Assembly (NCBI GenBank): GCA_963575745.1
Contig: CAUYUJ010014553.1
Coordinates: 62,001-126,000, forward strand
Direction of reading: 5' to 3'
Source of the DNA: Prorocentrum cordatum
Taxonomy: Eukaryota; Sar; Dinophyceae; Prorocentrales; Prorocentraceae
DNA length: 64,000 nt
Under the pieces are notes generated by a model. It was given only the letters and a program-made list of their open reading frames with translations. It was not told where the DNA came from and did not search any database. A program made the translations under genes and the position numbers. Numbering within the stretch: the stretch's first letter is position 1; each line of letters starts with the position of its first letter. Below, one piece after another: positions 1 to 10,489 of this stretch.

Positions 1-129
1 ATACCCCCACCAGCCCGTCCAGAAATGACTCCCAGGGGGGTGGAGGTGATGAGGGAAACGGGGGAGCATGCAGAAGAAAAAAGGCGGGGTAAGCCGCCAT
101 ATGCCCCAAGAGGGGGAATATGTAGAAGG

Positions 130-585
130 AGGAAGAGGAGGAGCAGGAGGGGGAGCAGGAGGAGGAGGGTGAGGAGGAGGAGGAGGAGGAGGAGGAGGAG
201 GAGGAGGAGGAGGAGGAGGAGGAGGAGGATGAGGAGGAGGAGGAGGAGGAGGAGGAGATGAGGAGGAGAGATGGAGGAGGGCGAGGACGTGGCGGACGAG
301 AAGGAGGAAAGGGAAAAGGATGAGGAGGAGGAGGAGGAGGAGGAGGAGGAGGAGGGAGGAGGAGGAGGAGGAGGAGAGGAGGAGGAGGAGGAGGAGGAGG
401 AGGAGGAGAAAGGAGGAGGGAGGAGGAGGAGGAGGAGGAGGAGGAGGAGGAGGAGGGAGGAGGAGGAGGAGGAGGAGAGGAGGAGGAGGAGGAGGAGGAG
501 GAGGAGGAGGAGGAGGGGGAGGAGGAGGAGGAGGAGAGGGAGGGGGACGAGGGAGGAGGAAGAAAAGAGGAGGAAGAGGAGGACA
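130..585 (+). repeat. (GGA)n purine tract
   Basis: About 450 bases are almost pure G and A, mostly GGA/GAG triplets with short G-run interruptions. All three frames are open and encode only poly-Arg, Glu or Gly, so the reading frames are not evidence of a gene. The tract runs straight into a CTTGGGGCCTC array, an order seen again near 28440 and 63600. The first 129 bases before it hold only a fragment resembling dispersed repeats elsewhere (an ACCAGCCC start like the one near 6000). Confidence 0.9.
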
Positions 586-935
586 ATGGCGAGCTTGGGG
601 GCCTCTTGGGCCGTCTTTGAGGCCTCTTGGCGGTCCCGGGGGCCTCTTGCGTATCTCGGGGAGCCTCTTGGGGCCTCTTGGGGGTCTCTTGGGAGCCTCT
701 TGGAGGCCTCTTGGGCGCCTCTTGGGGCCTCTTGGGGCCCTCTTGGGGCGCTCATGGGGCGCTCTTGGGAGCCTTCGGGGCGCTCTTGGGGCCATGTTGG
801 AGGAGATCTATCAAAGAAGGAGGGGTCGTCAATTAGCGTTGCCCCTCTAGAGTACCTCGAATCGCCTTTGGGGCCGCGAAAGAGGCCAAAATCCTTCCCA
901 AACCAAGGGAAATCAATGTTTTTGGCTTTCTCGCC
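586..935 (+). repeat. CTTGGGGCCTC array with conserved tail, copy 1
   Basis: Degenerate tandem copies of about 11-12 bases (CTTGGGGCCTC) run to about 800. A tail with a TCAAAGAAG...AATTAGCG block follows, which recurs after the array at 6606-6950. Translation gives Gly-Ala-Ser-Trp-Gly-Pro-Leu-Gly strings, an artefact of the repeat. Related arrays lie at 6606, 28515, 49990 and 63640. Confidence 0.85.
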
Positions 936-984
936 TTTTCGCTCTTGGAGCCGTCTTGGGCCATCTCGGACGCCCCGACGACCC

Positions 985-1110
985 GCGGAACCCTCCGTCC
1001 AGGTCCAGGGGAGGGGGTAGGGGAAGGGGTAAACCCCTCCCCGAAGGGGAAAAAGGGTGTTGGAAGAGGAAATTCTCTAGACCACCGACGCCCAGAGGGC
1101 TGGTGGGATA
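985..1110 (+). repeat. dispersed module shared with 10345-10446
   Basis: A block with GTAACCCCTCCCCGAAGGGG-like sequence, then CTCTA-ACCAC, then AGGGCTGGTGGGA matches 10345-10446 by eye. The CCCTCCCCGAAGGGG part can fold as a hairpin. Nothing here looks coding. Confidence 0.6.
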
Positions 1111-1249
1111 GGGTTCCAAAAGCTGGCGAGGCCTGCGCCTCCTCGGGAGCCTCGGCTGGAGGCGCGGGAGGAAGCGGCCGACGTGTGGCGCGCGCCGCTG
1201 CAGCCGTCGGTGCGGCCCTGCATCGAGGAGCGAGACGACTCGGCGCAGA

Positions 1250-1835
1250 CGCCCCTCCGCAGCTCGGCACGACCCTTCGTGCCCGGACGCCTGCAGGGGA
1301 GGTGCGACGCCGAGCAGTGCGAGTGCGACGCTGAGCAGCGCGGCGGGGCCGAGCAGCGCAGCGGTGAGCAGCGCGGGTGCGGCGCTGAGCAGCACGGCGG
1401 AGCCAAGCGGCGCAGCAGTGGCCAGCGCGAGCTCGGCGCTGAGCAGCGCGACGGGGTCGGGCGGCGCAGCGGCCAGCCGTGCCAGAACGGCGCTGCGCAG
1501 CGCGACGAGGTCGAGCAGCGCAGCAGTGAGCAGTGGGAGTACGACTCTGAGCAGCGCGACAGGGTCGAGCAGCGCATCGGCGAGCGGCACGAGCGCGACG
1601 CCGTGCAACGTGACAGGTTCGGGGAGCGCGCCAGTGAGCCGCGCGGGTGCCGCGCTGAGCAGCACGGTAGGGTCGAGCAGCGCTGCAGTGAGCAGTGCGA
1701 GCACGACGTTGCGCAGCACGACGGCGTCGAGTAGCGCAACGGTGAGCGTTGTGAGCGCAGCTCTGAGCAGCTCGACGGAGCCGTGCAGCGCAGCGGCGAG
1801 CATCAGCGCGGTGTTGAGCAGCGCAGCGATACAGC
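1250..1835 (-). repeat. 54-bp minisatellite
   Basis: About ten degenerate units of 54 bases. On the minus strand they read as 18-residue repeats (Thr-Ala-Ala-Leu-Leu-Asp-Pro-like) inside a long open frame at 913-2484. The plus strand is open too, so base composition explains the openness. I treat it as a GC-rich minisatellite. A real repeat protein on the minus strand cannot be excluded. Confidence 0.6.
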
Positions 1836-2367
1836 GGTGAGCGACGCGTAGAGCGACGGCGCGGCGAGGGCGGCCGCGGCCCACGGGAAGCCGCTGCATG
1901 CCGGGCGGCAGCGCGCCGCGGGCCGTGCGCGGACGTTCGCGCGGCGGCGTGCGCGCCTGGATCGCGCCTCGCGGGCCGCAGGCGGCGCGGGGGAGGCGCC
2001 GCCGCTGACTGGGGGGCCTCCTGGGCCGGGGGCCGCGTTCGTCGCCGAGGAGTGCGACGTGCAGCTCGTCCCAGGGCTGCGGGGGGAGGCCAGTCGCCGC
2101 TCCTGCTCCAGCGGCGCGGGGGGCGCCGGTGCTGCGCCGGGCCCCCCCTTCGGGGGGTTGCTGCTCTCTCGGTGCCGTGTCGTGCACGGCCCGCCCCTTC
2201 AGCCGAGGGGGTCTGGCGTGGGGCCCCAGGAAGGGGGGTGCCGCGGGCGCCGAGGCGCCGTCGCCGCGGCCTCCTGAGGCGAGGCTCGGTCGCGGGGTGC
2301 GCAGGGTCAGGTCCGCTTCAGGCTGGTCGCCGCCAGCGAGGTCGGGGGCGCCCTGCGCCGTCGAGCG
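1836..2367. other. GC-rich stretch, no recognised gene
   Basis: Very GC-rich sequence with overlapping open frames on both strands. No domain, signal peptide or family resemblance was seen. Confidence 0.5.
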
Positions 2368-2880
2368 GTGGCGCGGGTTCGACGGAGATTCGGGCGGCGA
2401 GCCCGGGGAGATGGCGAATTCGACAGCTGCCCTGATCAGGTGGCGGAGGAGGACCGTCGGCGCGGAGAAAAGCGTGTTGCCCATGGCCTCCCTCTAGTCC
2501 CGCGCCCGTCGCGCGGCGTCTGCGGCGGCTTCCTGGGCTTCCAGCCCGGGGTCGTATTGGCGGCTCCGCTGGGCAACTGCCTACAAGCTGCTGCAGCTGC
2601 GAGATCCTGCCCCCGTGGGTGCGGCGGCGAGGCCGCGGCGGAGAATGTGTTCGAGGGCCTGGAGTGCGAGGTGGCGGGCGCCGCCCCCCAGGGCTTCTCG
2701 GTCGAGCGGGGTGTGCGAGGGCCGCCTCCGCCTGGGGCCGCCGCTCTGGATGGAAGTGGCATGGCCTCCGAGGGGGCGCAGGCGCTCGCGGGCGCCCGGG
2801 CGGCCGCCGAGGCCGTCGAGGGCAGCGACGTCGCCGATGGTCGTCGGCTGCTTGAGGCAGCGGGTGCAGGCGTGCCGTGA
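2368..2880 (+). CDS. hypothetical Ala/Gly-rich protein (weak)
   Basis: This is an open frame of 170 codons ending in TGA at 2878. The C-terminal half (residues 90-170) reads like ordinary low-complexity protein, with Ala-Glu-rich helical stretches and few of the Arg/Pro runs typical of shadow frames here. I recognise no domain. The start is arbitrary and in-frame sequence could continue upstream through an unseen intron. It lies between the 54-bp minisatellite and a pyrimidine-rich, then alternating CG/TG, stretch, so there is no informative neighbour. It could equally be the 3' end of an old retroelement or a chance frame in GC-rich DNA. Confidence 0.2.
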   Translation: MARVRRRFGRRARGDGEFDSCPDQVAEEDRRRGEKRVAHGLPLVPRPSRGVCGGFLGFQPGVVLAAPLGNCLQAAAAARSCPRGCGGEAAAENVFEGLECEVAGAAPQGFSVERGVRGPPPPGAAALDGSGMASEGAQALAGARAAAEAVEGSDVADGRRLLEAAGAGVP

Positions 2881-3017
2881 AAATCTTGACGGTTTCTTTG
2901 TTCCCCGCGTGTTTCGTGTGTTTTGGTCTTCTTCCCTGCCGTGTCGCGCCCGCGTCTCCTCCCTCGCGCCCCCCTCCCTCCGCCCTCCTCCCCTCCTCCT
3001 CTTCCTTTGTCCCTTCG

Positions 3018-3130
3018 CCCGCGCGCGACGCGTGCGCGGCGCGTGCGTGGGGCGCGCGTCTACGCGACGCCGCGCGCGTGCGCGCACTCGCAAACGCGCG
3101 CGTGCACGCGCGCGCGCACTTACAACGCGA
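3018..3130. other. alternating purine-pyrimidine (CG/CA) tract
   Basis: About 110 bases are dominated by GCGCGC, GTGCGC and GCACGC steps, the kind of sequence able to adopt left-handed DNA. The region from 2881 to 3274 otherwise contains pyrimidine-rich sequence and no gene. Confidence 0.6.
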
Positions 3131-3274
3131 GTGCACGCTTGGTGTGTTCACTGCGTCATGCACCCACGACGAATGCGCCGCGTGCTGGACGCCCGCGCGA
3201 GGCGCGCCCACATGCAGCCGCGCGCGCATCAGCCACATGACGCGAACACCACGCAACGCATACGCGCAATATTC

Positions 3275-3995
3275 GCAAGGCGTGGCAGGCGTGGCAGGCG
3301 TGCTGCATCAGGCACCCAAGACGTATGCGCACGGTCGTCCAGGCACAGCAGGCGCGGCGTTTCCTCGACGCCACAGGGGATGCGTTGGGGGTGGCGGCGC
3401 TATGCGTTGCAGGCTCGCAGGGCGTGGCAGGCGTGGCATTTCCTCCGCGCCGCAGGGGGTGCGCTGGGGGTGGGGGCGCTATGCGTTGCAGGCTCGCAGG
3501 GCGTGGCAGGCGTGGCAGTTCCTCGACGCCGCAGGGGGTGCGTTGGGGTGGGGGGGCGTTATGCGTTGCTGGCTCGCATGGCGTGGCAGGCGTGGCATTT
3601 CCTCGACGCCGCAGGGGGTGCGCTGGGGATGGCGGCGCTATGCGTTGCAGGGGGTGCGCTGGTGGTGGGGGCGATATCAATTGCCGGCTCGCAAGGCGTG
3701 GCAGGCGTGGCATTTCCTCGACGCCGCGTGGGGTGCGCTGGGGGTGGGGGCGCTATGCGTTGCAGGCTCGCAGGGCGTGGCAGGCGTGGCATTTCCTCGA
3801 CGCCACAGGGGGTGCTCTGGCCGCGGGGCGTGGCAGGCGTGGGATTTTTTCGACGCCGCAGGGGGTGCGTTGGGGGTGGGGGCGTTGTGCGTTGTAGGCT
3901 CGCATGGTGCGGCAGGTGTGGCGTTCCCTCGACGCCGCAGGGGGTGTGCTGGGGTGGGGGGGGCGCGGTGCGTTGCAGGCTCGTGCGTTCGAATT
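3275..3995 (+). repeat. 79-bp tandem repeat
   Basis: About nine units. The marker TATGCGTTGC recurs at 3401, 3480, 3560 and 3639, giving a period of 79-80 bases. Units contain CGTGGCAGGCGTGGCA and TTCCTCGACGCCGCAGG. One unit near 3640 is truncated. Frames through it are open on both strands only because of the repeat. Confidence 0.9.
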
Positions 3996-5650
3996 GGGCG
4001 CTCGAGGCGACGCTCTTGGCAGGCGTGATCCGCCGCCCCAGCAGCTCCCGAACCCAACGTGCCTTTCGATTGTTCCCCATTGCATTTCATCATCATGGCC
4101 GAAAGCTCATGAAGGCGCACTTCAAGTGGCAAAGCGCCAACATAGTGCACCGGGTTCAAAGGTGCGGATGCGTGCTCGCGCATAGGCGCTTCCTGGCGTC
4201 CACCGCGTCACAGGGCCAGGCGATCCGCGCCGGCGCGACCGTCGACTGCGCGCAGGACGCAGACCAGAGAAAAGGGCGGATAACAGGTGGCTGCGCCTGT
4301 GCGCGATGCTCAGCAGAGCCGCTTGCATGGGCGACGCGCTCTTGCTTCGACCGCCGCCAAGAAAGGTCTTGCAGAAAGGCCCGCCTCGATCCGTGCTCAA
4401 TGTTCTCCAGAAGTTCGATGGGCACATGGCCGCGGTGACGCAGGCGATCGAGGCTCTGGAACGCCGATGGATCTAGCTGGCGGCGTGAGGTCGTTGGAGC
4501 GCACGGCGCTGGAATCTTTCCGACAGGCAGCGCTGTCCAGCCGCGTCGAATTCGCGCGGCCCGCGTCGCTCGTTGGCGATCTCGGAGCGGCGGCCCAGCT
4601 TTTGTCTTCGTGGCAAACGCAGCCCAGAGATTTCCATCGAGGGGCACTCGCAGAATGCATGCAGGCGGATTACGTTTGCTTTGCAATTCCTCTGCGCGCG
4701 CAGCTCAGATAATTTCCGTCGAAGAGACGCGGGGACAGACGTGGGAATTGCATGAGAACGGATCGAGAAGAAGTGGGCCGACCTAAGTGAGAAAAGGGAG
4801 GCAGGGGTGCGGGAGGACGCAGCATGAGGGGAGGGAGAAAGGATCACTCTAGATCTTAGTTGCCTCGATCCGCCTGCTTTGAAACGCAGCGCGTCCCGTG
4901 TTCAAGGCGTCCGTGTCAATGCGTTGCGTGTTGGCTCCGCGTATTGGACCGCGTTTTGGGGGATGTATCGCGTCGGACCAACGTTTTCAGCCTACCTGTT
5001 GAGCTCCGTGTCAATGCGATGCGTGTTGTGTGTTGCGTATCGGGGCAGCCTAGCTCTAGAAGCCCCCTAAAGTGGTTGCGCGAGGGGTTTGATTTGCGCC
5101 GACCTTCACAGTGGGCCCCCTGACTAGCAGCTATGTGGCACATCGTCTTGCGTTGCCTCTTTGCCTGCTGCCGCCTCAGGAAACGGCCCTCCCCTCGGTG
5201 ACCACCTCGAACCTTTTCCCGATGTAGGATAGAAGGTGGGAAAGAGGGAGGGGGCCCAATCGGTGGTGTGATGGGTGACAAAATAGGGTCGCGACGAGGG
5301 TTCAGAACGCAGGATTGCGCATGGACGATGATGATAAGCGAACGCATACTATTCAAACAAATATGTGAGGTTCCTCGGTAGCGTAATTGGTGTCTGACCT
5401 CCTGTAATTCAATGTCGTGCGAGCCTTCGTTAGTTGGTGCAGCTGAGGTCCCTCCTGTATGGCTCGCCAGCAGCGGGTGGAGTGCCCCCAGCATTCGATC
5501 GTGTACGTGCTTGGGTACATTTGTGGTGCAGTCGACTTTCCGCTTTCGTGACCCATCTGATCGTGAGGCCTCCTGTCATTGAGCGTGTGCGTTTTCTGTT
5601 GCAGTGCGTGCCCGTACGCATTCGTTCGCGGAATGTGAGCGTGAGGCCTC
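3996..5650. other. low-information region, no clear gene
   Basis: No recognised gene or strong repeat. A 56-codon frame at 4306-4476 (+) ends in a helical, coiled-coil-like segment (VLNVLQKFDGHMAAVTQAI) and could be an exon fragment, but nothing supports it further. TGCGTTGCGTGTTG-type short repeats occur around 4915-5040. Confidence 0.4.
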
Positions 5651-5819
5651 CGGTATTTGAGCTGTTCGTTCGTAGATGATGATTATGCCCCTCGCCTGGC
5701 TGCGCGATGCAGGTTTTTTGCTGTCACGCTTTTCGGCGGCAATCCAGTAGGCCCGAAGGACCCCCCGTACCAGTGTCGGGGCATTTTTTGGTTTACGTAT
5801 TCATTCTACATGTACGTAT

Positions 5820-5885
5820 ACATCTGCACTTATCTATATATATATATATGTATATGTATATGTGTATATGTATGTATATCGTAAC
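5820..5885. repeat. TA/TG microsatellite
   Basis: TATATATATATGTATATG-type microsatellite in a locally AT-rich stretch (5800-5990). No gene lies nearby. Confidence 0.85.
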
Positions 5886-6169
5886 AACCTAATACAGTTT
5901 ATATGCTTGTGCAAACTGTACATACGCATGCATACAAGTAAACATATACCTATATGTACATAACTGTACATCTAAATTCTTTACGCTTCGCGTATCCCCA
6001 CCAGCCCATCTCACAACAACAACTCTTGCGAAGCATGCCGACAGTCGTGTTTTTCAGGCGTGTGTCCGCTTGGCCCCGCATATCACCCCTGTTACTCCTT
6101 CCTCCCGCCTCCTTGTACATCCTCCTTGTGGGGGGAGCGGGAGAAGGACGAGGCGGAGGATGAGGGAGA

Positions 6170-6605
6170 GAAAGCGCTCCTCGTGGTTTGAGTCGTTTGG
6201 GGTTTCTCGTCCTGGTGTGAGTCGTTCGGGCCCTTCTTCCTGGTGTGAGTCGTTCGGGCTCTTCGTGGTGTGAGTCGTTCGGGCTCTTCGTCCTGGTGTG
6301 AGTCGTTCGGGCTTCTCGTGGTGTGAGTTGTTCGGGCCCCTCGTCCTGGTGTGAGTCGTTCGGGCCCCTCCTCCTGGTGTGACTCGTTCGGGCTCCTCGT
6401 GGTGTGAGTCGTTCGGGGCCCTCGTCGTGGTGTGAGTCGTTCGGGCTCCTCGTGGTGTGAGTCGTTCGGGCGCCTCGTCCTGGTGTGAGTCGTTCGGGCC
6501 CCTCCTTCTGGTGTGAGTCGTTCGGGCTCTTCGTGGTGTGAGTCGTTCGGGCCCCTCGTCCTGGTGTGAGTCGTTCGGGCTCCTCGTGGCGTGAGGCGTT
6601 CGGGC
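6170..6605 (+). repeat. 24/27-bp GTGTGAGTCGTTCGGG array
   Basis: About 17 copies of GTGTGAGTCGTTCGGGC are separated by CTCGTG or CTCGTCCTG spacers, giving alternating 24- and 27-base units. Because both lengths are multiples of three, minus-strand frames stay open and encode PERLTPRGARTTHTR-like repeats. I regard these as non-genic. Confidence 0.85.
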
Positions 6606-7128
6606 ACCTCGTCCCCTTTTGGGGCGTCTTGGGGGCCTCTTGGCGGCCCCAGGGGCTTCTAGGAGCGTCTTGGGTGCCTTGGGGGAGCCTCTTCGGGCCT
6701 CTTGGGAGCCTCTTGGAGGCCGTTTGGGGCGTCTTGGGGGCCTCTTGGCGGCCCCAGGGGCTTCCAGGAGCGTCTTGGGTGCCTCGGGGGAGCCTCTTGG
6801 GGCCTCTTGGGGGCCTCTTGGGGGCATCTTGGGGGCCTCTTGGAGGCCTCTTGGGGGCCTCCTGGGGGCCTCTTGGGGCCATCTTGGGGCCTCTTGGTGC
6901 CTCCTGGGCGCTTCTTGGGGCCATCTTGGAGGGAATGGATCAAAGAAGAGGGGAGCTTTAATTAGCGCTGCCCCCTCAGAAGGGCAAAATGAGCCCAAAA
7001 CCTTTGTAAAATCAATGATTTTGCCTTGAAGGAGGAGGGGAGCTTTACTGAGCGCTGCCCCTCAGAAGGCCAAAATGGGGCCAAAACCGTAGTAAAATCA
7101 ATGATTTTGGCTTCACAGAAGAGGAGGG
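6606..7128 (+). repeat. CTTGGGGCCTC array with two tail copies, copy 2
   Basis: A CTTGGGGGCCTC array (6606-6920) is followed by two copies of the tail, each ending in the near-palindrome AAAATCAATGATTTT (around 7008 and 7090). The same palindrome closes a similar array near 50470. Confidence 0.85.
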
Positions 7129-8752
7129 TTTTTTCCCGGAAAGGGCAAAGGCCCAGGGTTTTCTTTTAGTTTGTTTCCCCCCGGTTTTGACGGCTGTAGG
7201 GCCGGCGAATTTCTTTTGCGATAAATAACGAGGTCGCGTAGGGCCGGCGAATTAAACATTGAGGATGTCCCTAGCGAAACGCTTGTTTTTCAGAATTTGT
7301 TGAGGATGTCTCGAGCGGAACGCTGGTTTTGCAGAGTTGGGGATGTCTCGAGCGAAACGCTTGTTTTCAGAATTTGTTGAGGATGTCTCGAGCGAAACGC
7401 TGGTTTTGCAGAGCCGACCGCGACACAGAAAAGCGCCCCGCGCGCAGGAATTCCGATGATGTCTCGCGCGTGCCGCGTCCCGCGCGCAGGAATTTCCAGG
7501 ATGTCTCGACTAATTTTGGCTTCCAGGCGCCTCTGGGCGTTCCTGGGCCCTCCTGCGCTCCAGACGACCGCATGTTAGATATCCCCCCTGGGTGGGCTGG
7601 ACCACGTGTTTTTACGTGTGCAGGCCACCCAGGTTGTATGTAACATGGTGGTCACGAGCTGGAACCATATGTTTTTACGCGTCCAGGCCAACCACGGGGA
7701 TATCTAACATGGTTGTCCCGAGCTTGAACCATCTGTTTTTACGTATCCAGGCCACCCAGGGGGGTATCTAAAATGATTTTTCTGAGCAAGGACCACGTGT
7801 TGTAACGAGTCCAGGCTACCCAGGGGTGTATATAGCTTGGTTTCCCGAGCTGGCACCATGTGTTTTTAAGTGTCCAGGCCATCCAGGGGGATGTCTAACA
7901 TGGTTGCCCCGAGCAAGGACCACGCATTTTAACGTTCCGTGGCGCGTCCCCTCGGCACGTCCCGCGGTGCGTCCCCGTGGCACGTCCCCTGGCACGTCGC
8001 CTGGCGCGTCCCTTGGGACGTTCCGCGGCGCATCCTCCTGGCATGTTCCCCTGTGAATTAGCTCTGGGGCAGCTACTATGTGCTGAGGCAGCTCGAGCTT
8101 AAGATCCAGGTCAGTTCGGTCAGGACTCGGATGCAAAGGAGGACTCGATCCACAACGCTATAGAGCACAATCGCGGCATGGCACATCGCAGTTTAGCACA
8201 GCGCAGCACAGCACAGCCCTCGTACATCAAGATCGATACACTCAGCATTACAACCTGGCACGTTCCGTGGCGCGTCCCGTGGCGTGTCCCCCTGGCACGT
8301 CGCGCGGCGCGTCCCCTGGCACGTCCCGTGGCGCGTGCATTGGCACGTTCCGTAGCGCGTCCCCTCGGCACGTCCCGCGGTGCGTCTTCGTGGCACGTCC
8401 CGTCGCCTGGCGCGTCCCTTGGGACGTTCCGCGGCGCGTCCTCCTGGCATGTTCCCTTGTCAATTAGCTCTGGGCAGCTACTTTGTGCTGAGGCAGCTCG
8501 AGCTGAAGATCCAGATCAGTTCGGTCAGGACTCGGATGCAAAGGAGGACTCGATCCTCAACGCTATAGAGCACAATCGCGGCATGGCACATCGCAATTCA
8601 GCACGGCGCTGCACAGCACAGCCCTCGGCACGGTACATCAAGATCGATCCTTTCAGCATTGCGTTTGGCCGTCGCCCAATCCAGTGTCTTTGAAACGTTG
8701 CTATGCCTTACATTTCTATATTCCTTTCCGGGTTCGTGGGTCGATCATGTTC
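7129..8752 (+). mobile_element. composite family A, copy 1
   Basis: First of five copies of a modular element. The head is CCCGGAAAGG (7135-7144), a CCCAGGGTTCTCTTTTAG-like stretch, and two AGGGCCGGCGAATT motifs. GAGGATGTCTCGAGCG units follow, then GGCACGTCCC arrays (about 7930-8060 and 8250-8460), each followed by an AGCTCTGGGGCAGCTAC block. The tail ends in CCTTTCCGGG (8723-8732) and a shared GGGTCGATCATGTT. The 10-base ends are perfect inverted repeats of each other. No transposase frame is visible inside. It may be a non-autonomous DNA element or a complex satellite. Confidence 0.65.
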
Positions 8753-8789
8753 CCCCCGTCGGGGCCAGAATCCTCGTGAGGGTCGTCGT

Positions 8790-10324
8790 TTTTCCCGGAA
8801 AGGGCAAAGGCCCAGGGTTCTCTTTTAGTTTGTTTCCCCCCGGTTTTGACGGCTGTAGGGCCGGCGAATTTCTTTTGCGATAAATAACGAGGTCGCGTAG
8901 GGCCGGCGAATTAAAAATTGAGGATGTCCCTAGCGAAACGCTTGTTTTTCAGAATTTGTTGAGGATGTCTCGAGCGGAACGCTGGTTTTGCAGAGTTGGG
9001 GATGTCTCGAGCGAAACGCTTGTTTTCAGAATTTGTTGAGGATGTCTCGAGCGAAACGCTGGTTTTGCAGAGCCGACCGCGACACGGAAAAGCGCCCCGC
9101 GCGCAGGAATTCCGATGATGTCTCGCGCGTGCCGCGTCCCGCGCGCAGGAATTTCGAGGATGTCTCGACTAATTCGTTTGTTTTGCTAGGATTTCCTTGA
9201 ATTTTGGCAGGACGTCTCGAGCGAAATGCTTGTCTTTCATAATTTGTTGAAGACGTTTCGAGCGAAACGCTGGTTTTGCAAAGTTGGGGGATGTCTCGAG
9301 CAGGGGCCTCGTGGGGGGCCTCGTGGGGGTCCAGAATTCAGAGGGTGTCTCAGGCGAAATGCTTGTTTTCACGTCCCGCTCGCAAGAATTCCGAGGATGT
9401 CTCGCGCGTGCCGCGTCCCGCGCGCAGGAATTCTGAGGATGTTGGCAGGATGTCTCGAGCGAAACGCTTGTCCCCAGCACGTTCCGTAGCGCGTCCCCTT
9501 GGCACGTCCCGCGGTGCGTCCCCATGGCACGTCCCTTGGCACGTCGCTTGGCGGGTCCCTGGAGACGTTCCGCGTCGCGTCCTCCTGGCATGCCCCCCTG
9601 TCCATTAGCTCTGGGGCAGCTACTATGTGTTCAGGCAGCTCGAGCTTAAGATCCAGATCAGTTCGGTCAGGACTCGGATGCAAAGGAGGACTCGATCCAC
9701 GAGGCTATAGAGCACAATCGCGGCATGGCACATCGCAATTCAGCACGGCGCAGCACAGCACAGATTTCGGCACGGTACATCAAGATCGATACACTCAGCA
9801 TTGCAACTTGGCACGTTCCGTGGCACGTTCCGTGGCGCGTCCCTTGGCGAGTCTCCCTGGCATGTCGCGTGGCGCGTCCCCTGGCACATCCCGTGGCACA
9901 TCCATTGGCACGTTCCGTAGCGCGTCCCTTTGGCACGTCCCGCGGTGCGACCCCATGGCATGTCCCCTGGCACGTCGCCTGGCGCATCCCTTGGGACGTT
10001 TCGCGGCGCGTCCTCCTGACATGCTCCCCTGTCCATCAGCTCTGGGGCAGCTACTATGTGTTCAGGCAGCTCGAGCTTAAGATCGAGATCAGTTCGGTCA
10101 GGACTCGGATGCAAAGGAGGACTCGATCCATGACGCTATAGAGCACATTTGCGGCATGGCACATCGCAATTCAGCACGGTGCAGCACAGCACAGCCCTCG
10201 GCAGGGTACATCGAGATCGATACATTCAGCATTGCATTTGCCCGTCACCCAATCAGGTGTCTTTGAAAACGCTGCCATGTGTTACAGTTCTATATTCCTT
10301 TCCGGGTTCGTGGGTCGATCATGT
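8790..10324 (+). mobile_element. composite family A, copy 2
   Basis: Same module order as copy 1. The inverted ends lie at 8794-8803 and 10297-10306, spanning about 1513 bases. It starts only about 60 bases after copy 1 ends. Inside are GAGGATGTCTCGAGCG units to about 9480, one GGCACGTCCC array, the AGCTCTGGGG block, and the array plus block again. Confidence 0.65.
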
Positions 10325-10344
10325 TTAGCCCTCCCAGGAGTCGA

Positions 10345-10446
10345 AAATGACCCCCCCGAGGGGTAACCCCTCCCCGAAGGGGAAGAAGGGGGTTGGACAG
10401 AGGGGGCTCTCTAAACCACTCACGCCCTAAAGGGCTGGTGGGACTA
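10345..10446 (+). repeat. dispersed module shared with 985-1110
   Basis: CCCCTCCCCGAAGGGG, a GTTGGA step, CTCTCTAAACCAC and AGGGCTGGTGGGA repeat the block near 1010-1110. It fills the gap between family A copy 2 and the fold-back-like element. Confidence 0.6.
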
Positions 10447-10489
10447 TATGTATATACTTATATTTGTATGAGACAGCGTGATTATCGCT

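Noticed and set aside
271-1020. Long + frames of poly-Glu/Arg followed by Trp-Gly repeats
   Set aside because: They translate a purine tract and the CTTGGGG array; all frames are open, with no codon bias or domain.
5950-6998. Minus-strand 314-324 codon frames with RTTHTRTRGPNDSHH repeats
   Set aside because: 24/27-base repeat units are multiples of three, so openness is automatic.
8720-8752. CCGGGTTCGTGGGTCGATC at family A tails as a tRNA-derived (SINE) promoter
   Set aside because: It departs from the B-box consensus and no A box lies at the right distance upstream.
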